Positions 1 through 9,889 of a stretch of DNA of 64,000 nucleotides are shown piece after piece. The stretch is from Candidatus Zipacnadia bacterium (GTDB taxonomy: Bacteria; Armatimonadota; Zipacnadia; Zipacnadales; UBA5352): NCBI GenBank assembly GCA_029821735.1, contig JALGSU010000048.1:1-64000 (forward strand). Direction: 5' to 3'. The position numbers and the translations under genes are program-made. Numbering within the stretch: the stretch's first letter is position 1; the number at the start of each line of letters is the position of its first letter. The notes beneath the pieces are model-generated. The model was given only the letters and a program-made list of their open reading frames with translations. It had not been told where the DNA came from and did not search any database.

Positions 1-1
1 C

Positions 2-2707
2 GCCGGGGAGGACGGACGGCGCGCACCCGGATGGCTGGCGGCCGAGGGTAATCGCAGCGCTGCAGGCCTCATCTGCCGCGACTTCTGGCAGCTCTACCCG
101 AAGGCCATCGGCGCTGAGGACGGCGTGCTCTACCTGGACATCTGCCCGGAACTGAGCGCGACTGAGTACAACGATTGCACCGAGCGCGAACTCTACAAGC
201 TCTACTACTACCTGCAGGATGGCGCTTACAAGGTCCGCCAAGGCGTGACCAAGGTGCACGACGTGTGGCTGATGCTCGGCACGGAGGCGGGGACGGTGGA
301 TGCCGATTTCCGCAGTGCCGTAGCGGCGCTCACGACTCCTCCGCCCATCCTCGCCGCCTCACCCGAATACTACGCCGCCAGCGGTGTCTTCGGCGACTTC
401 GTGCCCGAGACCGCCGGCCGCACGCCACGCTACGATGACCTCACCGCTCGCGCCTACCGGGGCTACGTCGACCGGCGCGAATCGTCTCACGAATTCGGCA
501 TGCTCAACTATGGCGATCAGTGGGGCGAGCGTGGCGCGAACTGGGCCAATGGCGAGTATGACCACCACCACACTGCTGCCCAGATGTTCGTGCGCAACGC
601 CGAACCCGGCTGGCACTCGCTCATGCAGGCCATGGCCCGCCACGACATCGACGTCGACCTGTGCCACTACGATGCCAGCGGACGCCAGGGCGGATCATGG
701 ACCCACTCGATCGGCCACACCGGCTCATACCTGGACACGCAGATGGAGGGTAAGTTCGGCAGCCCTCGCGCCGGGCAATCGCCCACTCACACCTGGACTG
801 CGGGCACGTGCGACTACTACATGCTCACCGGCGATCCGACGGCCATCGAGGCTGCCCGCATGATCAGCGATCACTACGGTGGCGGCTACATCAACCACTA
901 TGATTTCACCAATGGCCGCGTGCCCGGCTGGCATCTGATCCAGGTCATGGCGACCTACCGCACCACCTATGACCCCTTCTACCTCAACGCCGCCCGCATC
1001 ATCATCGAGCGCGTGCTCGAACGTCGCACTCCCGGCGGCGGCTGGGATCGCCAACTCGTGCCCGGCCACTGCCACTGCGAGCCGCGTTGCCGGGGCCTGT
1101 GCTCCTTCATGCAGGGCATCCTCGGCGTGGGCCTGCGCGAATACTGGCGCGAGACGCGCGACGACCGCATCCCGCCCGCGGTGGTTGACTCCGCCCGCCA
1201 CGTCCTCGATGAGATATGGGTCGAGGAGCAGGAGAGCTTCCGATACACTTCCTGCCCCACCAGCAGCGTCACCGCCAGCCGCGCCGACACTCTCGGCGGT
1301 CTGATGCTCTTCGCCTACGAACACTCCGGCGACCCGAGGCTGCTGGACGCCGCCACACGTGGCCTCAACAAGGGCCTCGACAGCACCACCAGCATGGCGC
1401 ACCTGCGCTGGACGCCCTACCTCATCTACGCGACGGACCTGATCGAGCGCGACGGCCTCGCGCTCGGCGGCGACCAGCCCGTCCAGGTCACCTTGCGCGA
1501 GGATGAGGGCGACATCTTCCAGCTGCGCGCCTTGGACCGCGACGGCGTCGGCGCCCCGCAGGACGTGCTCGACCTCACCAGCGCCGCCGCATTCTCCGCC
1601 ACGCCGGATGACAACGGGCGCATCGTTGTCGACGGGGCCACCGGCGGCGACTACCACCTGACCGTCACCGACGGTCCATGGCTTCTCACCTCTAACCTCA
1701 GCCCGATGGTCGTCTCCATCGCCGACGGCCTGCAGATCGAGGCAAGCGACGCCACCCGCTGGCTCTACCTCATGCCCAAGGCTGGCGCTGAGCGCATCTC
1801 AGTCACCCTCACGCCCATCGAGGGCAAGGTCAAGGCCCGCCTGCTCGCCCCCGACGGTACGCAGCTCGCCAAGGGCGCGAAGACACTCGCCGGCCCCGTC
1901 ACCGACGCCGGTCTCTACCAGCTCGAACTCACCGGCCCCGGTCGCGTCACGTTGAGCGCCGAGGGCGTCACTCCCTGGGCATCGCTGCTGCCAGGCCGCT
2001 GGTTCAACGCCTCCGCGCCAACCGTCAACATCGACGGCAACGCGATCCTCATGCCCGGCGAGGGCCGGACCGTCCGCCTCACCGCCACCATCGATGACCC
2101 GGAGGCCGACGCGGTCACGATCCTCTGGCAGCTTCCCGACGGTACCACGCGCGAGGGGGCGGAGCTTGTCTGGGAGCCCGTCGACGACGGGCCAGTCGAG
2201 ATCACCGCTGTCGTCACCGATGCCGCAGGCAATGTCGGGTCAGCGACCCATGCCATGTCGCTCCCACCTGCAGAACTCGCCGACGCCCAGACAGCAGTCA
2301 TCGTCCAGGCCGAGGACTTCTCAGCACAGGGCGACGGTCAGGTCGAAGTCTGCAGCCGAAACGGTAACGTCGGACAGATGATCACCAAGTGGCACGCCGA
2401 CGCCGGCCACTGGCTGGAGTGGACCATCCAGGTCCCCGCCGACGGTGAGTACGCGCTCTGGGCGCGCTACGCCACTGACTCCCCGACGGCCCATCGCTCG
2501 CTGACGATCGACGGCGAAATCGCCGGCGAGGACTATGGCGACGTCGAGTTCGTCAGCACCGGCGGTTTCTGCACGAGCGTCGATAACTGGGCGATGCGCC
2601 GCATGGGCGCGCCCGTCACACTCACCGCAGGCGAACACACCATCCGCATGGCGAACCTCGGCGAGGGGCTGGCCATGGACTACCTGGCGATCGTGAAGGT
2701 GGACTGA
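2..2707 (+). CDS. PcRGLX/YetA-like secreted polysaccharide-active protein, 5' partial
   Basis: The frame is open to the first base of the window, so the gene begins outside it. The earliest residues (RDFWQLYPKAIG) match the second domain of the exo-rhamnogalacturonan lyase (PcRGLX/YetA) family and align with RDFAEQFPKELA in the next gene. A long alpha/alpha-barrel-like region rich in His, Tyr and Trp follows (YGDQWGERGANW, EYDHHHTAAQMF), then beta-rich segments: an Ig/PKD-like domain (about 1980-2270) and a C-terminal CBM6/35-like module starting VIVQAEDFSA (about 2295-2700). It lies 15 bp upstream of a related gene and probably forms an operon with it. A role in plant or microbial polysaccharide breakdown is inferred from the family; substrate and activity (lyase or otherwise) are unknown. 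A start at GTG 125 would cut into the conserved domain. Confidence 0.8.
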   Translation, partial: AGEDGRRAPGWLAAEGNRSAAGLICRDFWQLYPKAIGAEDGVLYLDICPELSATEYNDCTERELYKLYYYLQDGAYKVRQGVTKVHDVWLMLGTEAGTVDADFRSAVAALTTPPPILAASPEYYAASGVFGDFVPETAGRTPRYDDLTARAYRGYVDRRESSHEFGMLNYGDQWGERGANWANGEYDHHHTAAQMFVRNAEPGWHSLMQAMARHDIDVDLCHYDASGRQGGSWTHSIGHTGSYLDTQMEGKFGSPRAGQSPTHTWTAGTCDYYMLTGDPTAIEAARMISDHYGGGYINHYDFTNGRVPGWHLIQVMATYRTTYDPFYLNAARIIIERVLERRTPGGGWDRQLVPGHCHCEPRCRGLCSFMQGILGVGLREYWRETRDDRIPPAVVDSARHVLDEIWVEEQESFRYTSCPTSSVTASRADTLGGLMLFAYEHSGDPRLLDAATRGLNKGLDSTTSMAHLRWTPYLIYATDLIERDGLALGGDQPVQVTLREDEGDIFQLRALDRDGVGAPQDVLDLTSAAAFSATPDDNGRIVVDGATGGDYHLTVTDGPWLLTSNLSPMVVSIADGLQIEASDATRWLYLMPKAGAERISVTLTPIEGKVKARLLAPDGTQLAKGAKTLAGPVTDAGLYQLELTGPGRVTLSAEGVTPWASLLPGRWFNASAPTVNIDGNAILMPGEGRTVRLTATIDDPEADAVTILWQLPDGTTREGAELVWEPVDDGPVEITAVVTDAAGNVGSATHAMSLPPAELADAQTAVIVQAEDFSAQGDGQVEVCSRNGNVGQMITKWHADAGHWLEWTIQVPADGEYALWARYATDSPTAHRSLTIDGEIAGEDYGDVEFVSTGGFCTSVDNWAMRRMGAPVTLTAGEHTIRMANLGEGLAMDYLAIVKVD

Positions 2708-2722
2708 ACGGAGGCGTCTGAC

Positions 2723-5700
2723 ATGGCCCGAGCAATGCGCTGTGCGCTCACCGTAGCATGCCTCGCAGTGGCGCTCTCGGCCTTCGCTGCCGAACGCTGC
2801 GAACTGGTCATCGACGACCTCTCGGGCGTCGCGACCTGGCCGCTGGTCGGCGGCCTCGCCCTGCCCGAGGGCCTCATCACCGACCCCGCCAACATCCGCG
2901 TGCTCGACGCCGAGGGCGCCGAAGTGCCCTGCCAGGCTGACCTTGCCACCACCTACCGCGACGGCTCAGTGCGCTGGGCACTCATCAGCATGGTTGGCTC
3001 ACCCGCAGGCACGTACACCGCCGAGTTCGGGCCAGACGTCACTCGCGCGCCCGTCGAGGGCGTCACGGTCACCAGGGAGCAGGGCGGCTTCCGCGTCGAC
3101 ACCGGTGCCGCGCAGTTCCTCGTCACTCCCGGCAACCTGCTCATTGAGTCAGCGCATCTCGCCGGTGACCGCGAACTGTGGGCGACCGGCGAGTGCTACG
3201 CCTACCTCGTCGACAACCAGGGCAGGCGCGCCACCTGCGACGGCCCCGCCGCCGAGATCGAGTTGACGACACTCAAGTCCGGCCCAATGCGCGTCGTCCT
3301 GCGCACCGAGGGCTGGTATGTGACCGACGATGGCCAGCGACTGGCGCGAGGCGTGGCCCGAATGAGCTTCTTCGCAGGCGCCACGTCCGTCAAACTCAGC
3401 CACTCCATCATTTTCACCGAGGACACCAACGAGCTGTGGCTTCGCGACTATGGCGTGCGCATTCCACTGGCAGGCGATACGCCCGCGACGGCCACATTCG
3501 ACACCGATCGCGCTTTCGATGACACGGTCTCCAGCGTGCAGATTCCCGCCGACACGTTCCCACACTTCGCCGAGACCGCGTCCGAGTTCACACTCGCGCT
3601 CGGGGCCGAAGAGGTGACCCGCGGCGCTGCCTGCGGCGAGTGGGTCGATCTGACCAGAGGTGACGCCGGCATTTCCGTGGCCGTCCGTGACTTCGCCGAA
3701 CAATTCCCTAAGGAGTTGGCCGCAGACACCGACGGCATCACCGTTCACCTGTGGCCCGAGAGCTCTGGCCGTGAGCTCGACTTCCGCGCCGAGACTCTCG
3801 CGCGCGATTACTGGCAGTCGTGGGCCGACATCGCTCCCGGCGGCGCGGAGAAGCTCGCACAGTACCCAAGCAACGCACAATCATGCTCGAAGACCCATGA
3901 GCTGTGGATCATGCCCCACGCCGGCGACCTCGATCTGGCGGCCACGGCTCGCGCCGCACACGCCGTCTGCAGGCCGGTGCTCATGCTCTCCGACGCCGCC
4001 CAGACCTGCGCCTCGGGCGCCATCCCCTGGCCGCTGCAACCCGCTGATCCGGAGCGCTTCCCCGACGAGGAGCGCATGATCGCCGACTTCTGGGAACGCC
4101 TCGTCTACCCGTACGAGGTCTTCCCCATGACCGGCGCTATCGGCTGGGGAGTCAATCCCTACCTGCGCTACATCAAACGCGACGGCGTCTGGTTCGCCGA
4201 CTTCTACCGCATCTCCGGGATCGTCGAATACGGCATGCGCCGTCACGTGTGGAGTCTCTTCGCCCGCTCCGGCGACCGCAGATACTACGAGTGGGCCACC
4301 CGCTTCAACGCTCACACCGCCGACTTCGAGATGCACCACTGGGACGCGGGCGAGCGCTACCGCGGTGGCATGGCCTCCCAACGCAATATCCACATGCCCT
4401 TCCCGTGGGGCGAGCGCAGCAACTCGCTCAGCACCGGCGTCTCCGGCAGCGACATCCGCAACTTCATGCTCGAATACTACATGACCGGCAATGAGCGCGC
4501 GCTCGAGGCGTCCATCGAGTTCGGCGATTCGCTCAAGGCCCACTGGGACCTGCCCACCGCTCGCGGTGGCTCGGCGCCATTCCTCACTTTGCGCCTGCTC
4601 ACCGGGCTCTACACGCGCGAGTGGGACGAGGATTTCCACGCGATGGCCCGCGAACTGGCCGAGTTAATCATCGACATGGACAACGCCAACGGTCTCACCA
4701 ACGAGATGCCCTATGGCTGCCTCTACAAGGTCGACCGCAACGCCTCCGCGCTCTATGACTACTGGTGGGCCACCGGCGAGGAGCTCCCGAAGCAGGCCTT
4801 CCTCAAGGCGCTTGATTTCGAGTATCGCTTCAACCGCATCCCCGTCTCCATCGCCTACCAGAACGGCAAGGCCTATCTCTACACGATCGCGTATCAGATG
4901 ACTGGTCGCGAGGAATACCGGCGCATCGCCACCCAGCTTGTCCGCTCGGGCCTCGCGATGGAGCCAGTCACCATTGCCGAGGAAATCGGCGACACTCCGC
5001 CTCAGGATCTCGACCGTCTGCCCTTCCGCGGCCCGCACCTGAACATGCACCCGACGCTCGGGATGCCCACTGCTCTGTCGCTCCTGGCGCGGGCCGAAGA
5101 ACCGATCCCCCCTTACCCGATGCTGATCAAGGCTTTCACTGCGGAGACAGCCTACGCGATCTTCGACAAGCCCGCGGGCGAAGAAGTGACCATGCGCCTG
5201 TTCATGCGCACTCTCAGGCAGGGCGACGTCACGCCCACGATCTTCGACCCCGCCGACGAGCCCATCGACGCTGCCATCGAGATGCTGGAGCGCCCCACGT
5301 TCTCGCAGACCATCGACCCTACCACTGACATCGGCCCGACCGGTTTCCGCCGCTTCAGCATCGACTTGCGCATACCCGCCGACGCCCCCGCTGGCGAGTA
5401 TCTCGTAGACGTGGGCGGTCCCGAGGAATTCATCGTCCTGCAGTCCAGCGTCCCGAACATCTCACTCGTCTGCCCCGACGGGTTCTGGGTTGGCGGCGGC
5501 GGCCTGTCGGGCAGCTTACCGATGTACTTCAACGTGCCCGAGGGCCGCGAGCACCTGGAACTGTTCGTCGGCAGACCCCTTACCATAGTCGCCCCGGACG
5601 GCTCCGTGGCCCTCGAACCGACTGACGGGAACATCGGCCAGATCGCGATTCCGGTCCTCGGCCGCTTCGGCGTCTGGAGCGCCCAGTCGGCCCTGCCCGG

Positions 5701-6538
5701 TCACGTCCGCCTGCTCAACACTCCCGGCATCGTCGCCTGCGGCAAACCCGATCGCCTGGTCAGCAGCCTGGGCCTCCTGCCCGAACTCCGCCCGCTCCCG
5801 CCGCCTGCCGACGAGCGTTTCGTCTCCGGCATGATCAGCGACGCCCTGCAACTGACAGGCGACCAAACCATCAGCTTCCCTCGCGGCGCGGTTCTCGAAG
5901 ATGGCAGCTACGAGCACTTCCCAGCCACCGAGGGCACCATCGAGTTGTGGTTCTGCCCAAACTGGTCCAGCAGCGACCTGACCTTCACGCCCCGGCAGAC
6001 CGTCAAGCGCCGCTTCGTCGACGGTGGCCCGATCAGCTTCTACTACCGCTACGGGAACTCGCCTGTCACCAGCAATCTCTACTCATACGTGGACCTGCTC
6101 ACTCTCGGCGAACTCGGCAAGCCCGGGGCCACGTCCACCGGCAACATCGGCGGCCACGCCCGCTGGTTCATGCAGTCAGGCGACTGGACGCATCTCGCTG
6201 CCACCTGGCAACTGACCGAGGGCCCGCGAGGAACTGAGGGGCAGTTCCGTGTCTACGTCAACGGTCAGTTCATCGAGCCCACCTGGAACTACCCGCGCAA
6301 CCTCGATGGCCGCAAGCCATACGTGCTTCGCGAAGTCGCCGAGAAGATCGGAATCGGCCCGCTCAACGGCTCAATCGACGAACTGCGCGTCTCCAACGTC
6401 GTCCGCTATCGCGAGAGTTTCGAGCCCCCGGTCGAGGCCCTCCAGAGCGATGCGAACACGCTTGCACTCTTCCACTTTGATGGCACCGAAGAAGGCATTT
6501 CCGGTGAGTTCTCCGAACTCATCCCAACTGCCCAGTAG
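2723..6538 (+). CDS. PcRGLX/YetA-like (exo-rhamnogalacturonan lyase family) secreted protein with C-terminal LamG domain
   Basis: This 1271-residue protein starts at ATG 2723 behind GGAGG (2711-2715) and has an N-terminal signal peptide (about residues 1-21). Residues about 25-120 form the RIFT-barrel domain typical of the PcRGLX/YetA family (WPLVGGLALPEG, DGSVRWALIS). A central beta domain and an alpha/alpha toroid follow (about 400-800; FADFYRISGIVEYG, EYYMTGNERALEASIEFG). The last 200 residues form a LamG/concanavalin-like fold (TIELWFCPNWSS, FRVYVNGQFIEP, GSIDELRVSN). It is a probable extracytoplasmic pectin- or rhamnogalacturonan-active enzyme; the exact reaction is inferred from the family only. 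The upstream gene is a divergent relative with a different C-terminal binding module, and a secreted protein gene follows 21 bp downstream. Confidence 0.85.
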   Translation: MARAMRCALTVACLAVALSAFAAERCELVIDDLSGVATWPLVGGLALPEGLITDPANIRVLDAEGAEVPCQADLATTYRDGSVRWALISMVGSPAGTYTAEFGPDVTRAPVEGVTVTREQGGFRVDTGAAQFLVTPGNLLIESAHLAGDRELWATGECYAYLVDNQGRRATCDGPAAEIELTTLKSGPMRVVLRTEGWYVTDDGQRLARGVARMSFFAGATSVKLSHSIIFTEDTNELWLRDYGVRIPLAGDTPATATFDTDRAFDDTVSSVQIPADTFPHFAETASEFTLALGAEEVTRGAACGEWVDLTRGDAGISVAVRDFAEQFPKELAADTDGITVHLWPESSGRELDFRAETLARDYWQSWADIAPGGAEKLAQYPSNAQSCSKTHELWIMPHAGDLDLAATARAAHAVCRPVLMLSDAAQTCASGAIPWPLQPADPERFPDEERMIADFWERLVYPYEVFPMTGAIGWGVNPYLRYIKRDGVWFADFYRISGIVEYGMRRHVWSLFARSGDRRYYEWATRFNAHTADFEMHHWDAGERYRGGMASQRNIHMPFPWGERSNSLSTGVSGSDIRNFMLEYYMTGNERALEASIEFGDSLKAHWDLPTARGGSAPFLTLRLLTGLYTREWDEDFHAMARELAELIIDMDNANGLTNEMPYGCLYKVDRNASALYDYWWATGEELPKQAFLKALDFEYRFNRIPVSIAYQNGKAYLYTIAYQMTGREEYRRIATQLVRSGLAMEPVTIAEEIGDTPPQDLDRLPFRGPHLNMHPTLGMPTALSLLARAEEPIPPYPMLIKAFTAETAYAIFDKPAGEEVTMRLFMRTLRQGDVTPTIFDPADEPIDAAIEMLERPTFSQTIDPTTDIGPTGFRRFSIDLRIPADAPAGEYLVDVGGPEEFIVLQSSVPNISLVCPDGFWVGGGGLSGSLPMYFNVPEGREHLELFVGRPLTIVAPDGSVALEPTDGNIGQIAIPVLGRFGVWSAQSALPGHVRLLNTPGIVACGKPDRLVSSLGLLPELRPLPPPADERFVSGMISDALQLTGDQTISFPRGAVLEDGSYEHFPATEGTIELWFCPNWSSSDLTFTPRQTVKRRFVDGGPISFYYRYGNSPVTSNLYSYVDLLTLGELGKPGATSTGNIGGHARWFMQSGDWTHLAATWQLTEGPRGTEGQFRVYVNGQFIEPTWNYPRNLDGRKPYVLREVAEKIGIGPLNGSIDELRVSNVVRYRESFEPPVEALQSDANTLALFHFDGTEEGISGEFSELIPTAQ

Positions 6539-6559
6539 CGAGTCGAGGAGGCACAAACG

Positions 6560-8023
6560 ATGCACGGACGATTGACGCTCGTGTTGGCCCTCATCATCAT
6601 CGGCGCAACGCTGACGGTTTCGGCGTTCGCCGCGGAGGCCCAAAGGAAGATGACTCAGGAGGACATTCTCAGGGCCATCGTGGCCGAAGTCCCGCCGCTC
6701 ACCCACGTGCGCGGCAACCGCATCCCCCTGCGCGGCTCGCGGCTCGAAGCGTGGATACCGGATGACGATGCCGAGGCACTGGAGTTCCTCACCGCCCTCG
6801 ACGACCGTGGCATCGGTCTGTCACCGCGCTGGAACCCGGCCAAACTCGATGACAGTATCGCCGAGTCCCTGCGCATGGCCCGCCTGCAGACTCAGCTCGG
6901 GCTGCCGGTGAGCGTCCACTCCAGCCGCTGCATCTACAGCTTCTTCAATGGCGACGAAGGTACATTCCACGTCGCCGAGGACGGCTCCACGTTCTTCGAC
7001 GACTCGTTCAGCAGCAGGAAGATGGGCTGCCCCTTCCGCCTCGAGCACCGCAAGCAGGAGATCAAGGACAAGTTCAAGCCCTTCCTCGAGGCCTACAAGC
7101 AGGCGGGTATCGACATCGACTTCATGTACGTAGACTGGGAGATCGACGGGCCCATCGAGTTCAACGGAGCCTGGGAGGCCAGCAAGCGCTGCACCGTCTG
7201 CCGAGAGAATGTGCCTGACCTCGACGACTTCATGGTCTACCAGCGCGCGCTGCGCGAGATCCGCTCGGACCTGCAGCGCGAGTGCTACGCCGAAGTCGTC
7301 CGGGCTGTCTTCCCCGATATCCTCGTGGGCAACTACTCGGTCAACCCGCACAACGGGTGGCGCTACTGGTATGACTACTATGAGAAGCTGCCCGAGGGCG
7401 CGCCCTACAAGCTCGACCAACTCGAGAAATACCGGCCCTGGCACCACGAGTTCGACGAATGCGGCTACACCTTCGCCAACCCCGTCTGCTACACGTGGTA
7501 CGAGACCTGGAGCTGGTATCCCGACTTCGATAACGACGACTATCGCTGGTTCTACAACCTGCTCAAGGTCGGCACCAACGCCTGCCGCAATACCGCGTCA
7601 GATGTCCCCGTGATCCCCTGGGTACACTGGCACACCACCGCCCAGCCCGCAGACACGCCGCCTGTGCCGCAGATGACCGAGTGGGCCCACAAGGAGTTCC
7701 TCTGGCATCTGTATCTGCGTGGCGCGGACAGCCTGATGATGTGGTGCACCGCCGAGGAGACCGTCAAGGAAGTCCAGATGATGAACGAGGTCATGGGGGC
7801 TTCACTTGAGTACCGGGAGTTCCTGACCGACGGCGAGCCCGTCTTCTTCAGCATCCCGCGCCGCCCGGCCACAGTTGTCTCGGGTATCAGACTCGGCGAT
7901 CGGCTCCTCGTCCGGCGCACGGACTTTGGCGACTATACCGGACCTGTCACCCGACGCGTGGGCGACATCGAAGTTGAGATTCCCAGCCGTCCGGGCCAAT
8001 GCCAGGTCATCAATCTGCCCTAA
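6560..8023 (+). CDS. secreted TIM-barrel-like protein, possible glycoside hydrolase
   Basis: This 487-residue protein starts at ATG 6560 with AGGAGG upstream and carries a signal peptide (hydrophobic LVLALIIIGATLTVSAFA, cleavage near AEA). The body is rich in aromatic residues and Cys (CTVCRENVPD, YTWYETWSWYPDFDNDD). YVDWEID sits on a hydrophobic strand and resembles the D-W-E catalytic motif of GH56 hyaluronidases, but overall similarity is too weak to assign that family. The last 90 residues look like a small beta domain (RLLVRRTDFGDYTG). It is third in the run of secreted carbohydrate-active-like genes and probably co-transcribed with them. Function is unproven. Confidence 0.75.
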   Translation: MHGRLTLVLALIIIGATLTVSAFAAEAQRKMTQEDILRAIVAEVPPLTHVRGNRIPLRGSRLEAWIPDDDAEALEFLTALDDRGIGLSPRWNPAKLDDSIAESLRMARLQTQLGLPVSVHSSRCIYSFFNGDEGTFHVAEDGSTFFDDSFSSRKMGCPFRLEHRKQEIKDKFKPFLEAYKQAGIDIDFMYVDWEIDGPIEFNGAWEASKRCTVCRENVPDLDDFMVYQRALREIRSDLQRECYAEVVRAVFPDILVGNYSVNPHNGWRYWYDYYEKLPEGAPYKLDQLEKYRPWHHEFDECGYTFANPVCYTWYETWSWYPDFDNDDYRWFYNLLKVGTNACRNTASDVPVIPWVHWHTTAQPADTPPVPQMTEWAHKEFLWHLYLRGADSLMMWCTAEETVKEVQMMNEVMGASLEYREFLTDGEPVFFSIPRRPATVVSGIRLGDRLLVRRTDFGDYTGPVTRRVGDIEVEIPSRPGQCQVINLP

Positions 8024-8051
8024 CGCGAATGCTGCCAATGGAGGCCTGACC

Positions 8052-8819
8052 ATGAAAGTCCATGTGATTACCGACCTGGAGGGCCCCGCCCTCATCAGCA
8101 GATTCGACCAGACCCGTGATGTCACGCCGGAACAGAAATACCGCTGGATGCGTCTGCTCACCGGCGAGGTCAACGCCTGTGTTGACGGCATCCTCGATTT
8201 TGACCCCGATGCTGAGGTCGTCGTCTGGGACGGACACGGCAGCGGCGGCATCGTGGAAGAACTCTTCCACCGGGACGCCAAACTCATCGCTACCGGGCCC
8301 ATAGGCCCGCCCTACGGCCTCGATGCGAGTTTTGACGCGCTCATGTTCGTCGGCCAGCATGCGATGATGGGCGACCGCGGCGTTCTCTGCCATACGTACT
8401 CATCCAAGCACATCGAGTACTACAAGATCAACGACATCGAGATGGGCGAGTTCGGCTGCCGCGCGCTCATGGCGGGAACGATGGGCGTCCCCACGACGTT
8501 AGTCACCGGGGACGACGTGACGCGAGACGAAGCACAGGCACTCGTACCCGGCATCCAGGCCGCGGTGGTCAAGTGGGCCATGGGCCGCGAGTTGGCGATG
8601 CATCTGTCCCACGAAGCGGCCTGCGACACCATCCGTGTGCAGGCGCGTCTGGCGTGTGAGCGCCGCCGCGAGATAGCACCGTACGTCTTTCCCGGACCAT
8701 ACACCCAGGAAATCCGGTATCTGGAGGACGTCGACTTCGGCGAGCCAGAGGGCTGGGAACTCGTCGGCGAGCGCACGATCCGCAAGACCAGCGAGAACAT
8801 CCTTGACCTGAGGATCTGA
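8052..8819 (+). CDS. M55 family (DppA-type) D-aminopeptidase
   Basis: The ATG at 8052 with GGAGG at 8040-8044 gives 255 residues starting at the conserved MKVHVITDLEG; the longer open frame upstream is discarded. The family is recognised from the N-terminal D-x-E-G metal ligands (D8, E10), the VVWDGHGSGG loop, FVGQHAMMG with its conserved His, and the segment SSKHIEYYKINDIEMGE before the C-terminal domain. M55 enzymes are cytoplasmic binuclear zinc D-aminopeptidases that act on D-amino-acid peptides, for example in dipeptide or peptidoglycan recycling. It lies 28 bp after the secreted TIM-barrel gene and 3 bp before an EEP gene, so it is probably in the same transcript. Confidence 0.92.
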   Translation: MKVHVITDLEGPALISRFDQTRDVTPEQKYRWMRLLTGEVNACVDGILDFDPDAEVVVWDGHGSGGIVEELFHRDAKLIATGPIGPPYGLDASFDALMFVGQHAMMGDRGVLCHTYSSKHIEYYKINDIEMGEFGCRALMAGTMGVPTTLVTGDDVTRDEAQALVPGIQAAVVKWAMGRELAMHLSHEAACDTIRVQARLACERRREIAPYVFPGPYTQEIRYLEDVDFGEPEGWELVGERTIRKTSENILDLRI

Positions 8820-8822
8820 CGG

Positions 8823-9878
8823 TTGACTGCCGACCGGCCGGACGCCGATCTCAGAGGTCCGCAGCGCCGCCAACGGGCGCTGACGCTCGTCTCGGTGATC
8901 TGCTCCGGGCCGGTCCTGATCGTCGTCCTGGCCGTCGCGCTGGTGGCCGATCGACACTGGCTCACTGTGCCGGTCACCTACGGGCCGCCACTGCCGTGGC
9001 TGCTGCTGCCCCTGCCGGCGCTGGGACTGGCACTGCGTTTCCGGCGCTTCGGCATCGCCGGTCTGCATTTTGCTATCTGGGTGGCGGCGGTCCTCATTCT
9101 GGGCTGCTGGCGACCGCCGCTGCTGCATCCGGCGGCTGAGACCGACCGAGACTTGCGCGTGGTGACTTGGAATGTGAGCGGCATTTTCAAGCGCGCGGAG
9201 ATGGTCTCGCCACACGTCAGGCCGCTGCTCACGCAGTTCGACGCTGACATTATCTGCCTGCAGGAAGTGCGCCCCAGGGATTTCGAGTACGAACTCCCCG
9301 GCTACGACATGGCGCACGCAGGCGACGTGAGGATGTGGGTGCGCGGGCGCATACTCAGCACTTGGCAACTCACCACGCAATCGGTGCCGAGGCGCCACGC
9401 ACTGTCCTGCGAAGTCGAGATCGACGGCAAGCGGCTGCACGTGACCAGCGCGCATTGGCTCACCTCTGCCGCCCGTACGAGCGTCTGGCACACGGTTTTC
9501 ATGGAGCCACTTCAACTCAAGTCTTACCTGCAAGACACGGCCCAGGTGCGGGCTGAGCAGTGCGACACGATCCTGAGCTGGCTGCCAGAGGATGCGCCAG
9601 TCATCTTTGCGGGTGATCTCAACACGCCGCCGACATCAGTCTCGATCAAGAGATTGGCGGCGCGCATGCAGGACTGCTTCGCCGAGGCGGGCAGCGGATT
9701 CGGGATGAGCTTCCTGATCCGGCGGAACTTCCCGCTGATCCGGATCGACTACATCTGGGCCAGCGACGAACTCACGCCGATCGCCTGCCGAACTGGCGAC
9801 AGCTACCCGTCAGACCACAGACCAGTAATCGCAGATCTCAGCTTCCGCGGTTGGGCTCTTCCCGCCCCGCCGCGATAG
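8823..9878 (+). CDS. endonuclease/exonuclease/phosphatase (EEP) family membrane protein
   Basis: The frame opens with TTG at 8823, nine bases after a GAGG at 8810-8813. Residues about 20-100 hold two or three transmembrane segments (LVSVICSGPVLIVVLAVALV; WLLLPLPALGLAL; FAIWVAAVLILG). The EEP catalytic domain follows with all signature motifs: VVTWNVSG, CLQEV, FAGDLNTPP, IDYIW and SDHRPV. EEP proteins are Mg-dependent phosphodiesterases or phosphatases acting on nucleic acids, phosphoinositides or sphingolipids; the substrate here is unknown. A second copy of the same architecture follows immediately, indicating tandem duplication. Confidence 0.85.
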   Translation: MTADRPDADLRGPQRRQRALTLVSVICSGPVLIVVLAVALVADRHWLTVPVTYGPPLPWLLLPLPALGLALRFRRFGIAGLHFAIWVAAVLILGCWRPPLLHPAAETDRDLRVVTWNVSGIFKRAEMVSPHVRPLLTQFDADIICLQEVRPRDFEYELPGYDMAHAGDVRMWVRGRILSTWQLTTQSVPRRHALSCEVEIDGKRLHVTSAHWLTSAARTSVWHTVFMEPLQLKSYLQDTAQVRAEQCDTILSWLPEDAPVIFAGDLNTPPTSVSIKRLAARMQDCFAEAGSGFGMSFLIRRNFPLIRIDYIWASDELTPIACRTGDSYPSDHRPVIADLSFRGWALPAPPR

Positions 9879-9889
9879 CATTTGGTGCC

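Noticed and set aside
725-1657. 310-codon minus-strand frame inside the first gene
   Set aside because: It opposes a conserved PcRGLX-like domain and has low-complexity Ala/Val/Gly composition with no recognisable domain.
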